A DNA stretch of 7,491 bases from positions 1 through 7,491 of the forward strand of contig USIX01000112.1 in the NCBI GenBank assembly GCA_900554895.1, read 5' to 3'. Of this stretch, positions 6,260-7,491 are shown piece by piece. Source of the DNA: an uncultured Megamonas sp. (GTDB lineage: Bacteria > Bacillota > Negativicutes > Selenomonadales > Selenomonadaceae). Within the stretch, counting starts at the first letter, position 1, and the number at the start of each line of letters is the position of its first letter. Under the pieces are notes generated by a model that saw only the letters and a program-made list of their open reading frames with translations, was not told the origin of the DNA and made no database searches. The position numbers and the translations under genes are program-made.

Positions 6260-7491
6260 TTAATTTTCAATAAAAATATTTTTGTAGGCATGCTTGATTT
6301 CTTCGCGTTTAATTTCACGTTCCCACAGTCCTACTACCACCGTTGCAATACAGTTGCCGAAAATGTTGCAGAACGTACGGGCCATATCCATAATACGGTC
6401 CACACCGAGAATTATGGCAATACCTTCTGTAGGAATGCCGAATGAAGCTGCTGTACCAGCAATTACGATAATTGAAGCACCCGGTACGCCGGCGATGCCT
6501 TTTGTGGAAATCATCAGCGTCAAGAGCATCATAATCTGCTGAGTAATGCCGAATTCAATATCATACATCTGTGCCAGAAAAATAACGGCAAGAGAACTGT
6601 ACAGCGTCGAGCCGTCAAGATTGAATGAATATCCCGTAGGCATTACAAACGTGATGACCTGTTTCGGCAGGCCGAGCCTTTCCAGGCATTTCATAGCAAG
6701 AGGCAATGCCGCTTCGCTGCTGGCCGTAGAATAACCTAAAAGCAATGGTTCACGCAGAACTTTAAAAATATGCCAGAAATTAAGTTTAGTGATGACAGAA
6801 GCAATCAGAGACAGGATACATAAGAAAACAATTATGGCAAAATAAAGAGAAAATACCAGTTTGCCAAGCGGAATGAGCATTTCAAGCCCGAAAGTACCTA
6901 CTGTATAGGAAATCATGGCAAAAATACCGATTGGCGCAAAAAGCATGACATAATGCGTAACTTTAAACATTGCTTCGCAAACACAACGGCAAACATCAAC
7001 GATAAGTTTACCTTTTTCTTCTCCGATATGAGCCACTGCAACACCGAAGAAACAGCTAAAGAAAATAATTTGCAGCATATCACTTTTGGCGCAGGCTTCA
7101 ACAATATTAGTCGGGATAATATTTAATAAGTGCATGGAGATGCTGAATGACTCCGCTGTAGCCGCAGCATTGGCACCGGCAGCTGCTCCGATTGACGGAA
7201 GAGAAACGCCTACACCCGGCTGGAGAACGTTTACTACGACAAGACCGACAATAAGTGCCAAAGCACTGGCAACTTCAAACCATATTATGGCTTTACCGCC
7301 GAGACGGCCGAGTTTTTTGAAATCGCCCGTTCCCGCAATGCCGACGATAAGCGTACTGAAAATGAGCGGAACTACAATCATTTTAATCATACGGATGAAA
7401 GCATCGCCGAGCGGTTTCAGCTGAGAGCCGATTTCCGGCAGAAAATAACCGAAACATGCGCCCAGAAGTAATCCCAGAAAAATCTGTGTCG
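6260..7491 (-). CDS. Dicarboxylate/acidic amino acid:cation symporter (DAACS family), N-terminus beyond right edge
   Basis: The frame runs from the TTA (stop) at 6260-6262 to the right edge, giving 409 residues. The ATG at 7388-7390 is internal, because the open frame continues upstream with typical family sequence (TQIFLGLLLGACFGYFLP). This is a multi-pass membrane protein of the glutamate transporter fold, importing its substrate with Na+ or H+. Signatures are the first-hairpin motif STASSEAALP (6701-6730), the NMDGT-equivalent NLDGS (6608-6622), the second hairpin TKGIAGVPG (6479-6505) and DRIMDMARTFCNIFGN (6353-6400). By alignment with GltPh, the substrate-binding Asp394, Arg397, Thr398 and Asn401 are all kept, which favours glutamate or aspartate over plain dicarboxylates. 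The position of the Na1 ligand Asp405 is Asn. It converges on the PLD-ATPase gene across a strong terminator and appears unrelated to the cassette. The family is certain; the substrate is inferred. Confidence 0.95.
   Translation of the reverse strand, partial: TQIFLGLLLGACFGYFLPEIGSQLKPLGDAFIRMIKMIVVPLIFSTLIVGIAGTGDFKKLGRLGGKAIIWFEVASALALIVGLVVVNVLQPGVGVSLPSIGAAAGANAAATAESFSISMHLLNIIPTNIVEACAKSDMLQIIFFSCFFGVAVAHIGEEKGKLIVDVCRCVCEAMFKVTHYVMLFAPIGIFAMISYTVGTFGLEMLIPLGKLVFSLYFAIIVFLCILSLIASVITKLNFWHIFKVLREPLLLGYSTASSEAALPLAMKCLERLGLPKQVITFVMPTGYSFNLDGSTLYSSLAVIFLAQMYDIEFGITQQIMMLLTLMISTKGIAGVPGASIIVIAGTAASFGIPTEGIAIILGVDRIMDMARTFCNIFGNCIATVVVGLWEREIKREEIKHAYKNIFIEN

Overview
The window looks like a low-to-moderate GC Firmicutes chromosome. 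The visible support is strong GGAGG-type ribosome binding sites, a dnaK-dnaJ heat-shock block, and Gram-positive-style hairpin/T-run terminators. The wording of DnaK, DnaJ and the transporter suggests a gut-type anaerobe, possibly of the Negativicutes, but that placement is an impression and was not tested.

Layout, left to right. Bases 1-932 hold the C-terminal half of DnaK. A 99-base gap with a perfect stem-loop follows, then complete dnaJ (1032-2195, GTG start). A two-directional terminator separates dnaJ from a convergent minus-strand gene (2247-3956) for a DUF262-DUF1524 protein, the domain pair of GmrSD-type (type IV, modification-dependent) restriction enzymes. A 179-base divergent control region follows. 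It has extended -10 promoters on both strands, an inverted repeat over the plus-strand promoter and a small terminator-like hairpin in the leader. The plus-strand gene at 4136-6139 encodes an unusual 667-residue protein: an N-terminal phospholipase-D-like region that has lost its catalytic histidine, joined to a P-loop ATPase of AAA+/SF3-like layout. A terminator region (6184-6255) separates it from a convergent minus-strand sodium/proton:dicarboxylate-family symporter (6260 to the right edge) that has acidic-amino-acid-binding residues.

Reading. DnaK and DnaJ act together as the Hsp70/Hsp40 chaperone pair, and the symporter is ordinary housekeeping. The divergent DUF262-DUF1524 and PLD-ATPase genes form a compact cassette of about 4 kb between the two, closed at both ends by terminators. 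Both proteins have architectures typical of phage or foreign-DNA defence, so a small defence cassette is the best candidate for an undescribed system here. That is inference: no integrase, attachment site or other known defence gene is visible, and codon style looks broadly like the neighbours.
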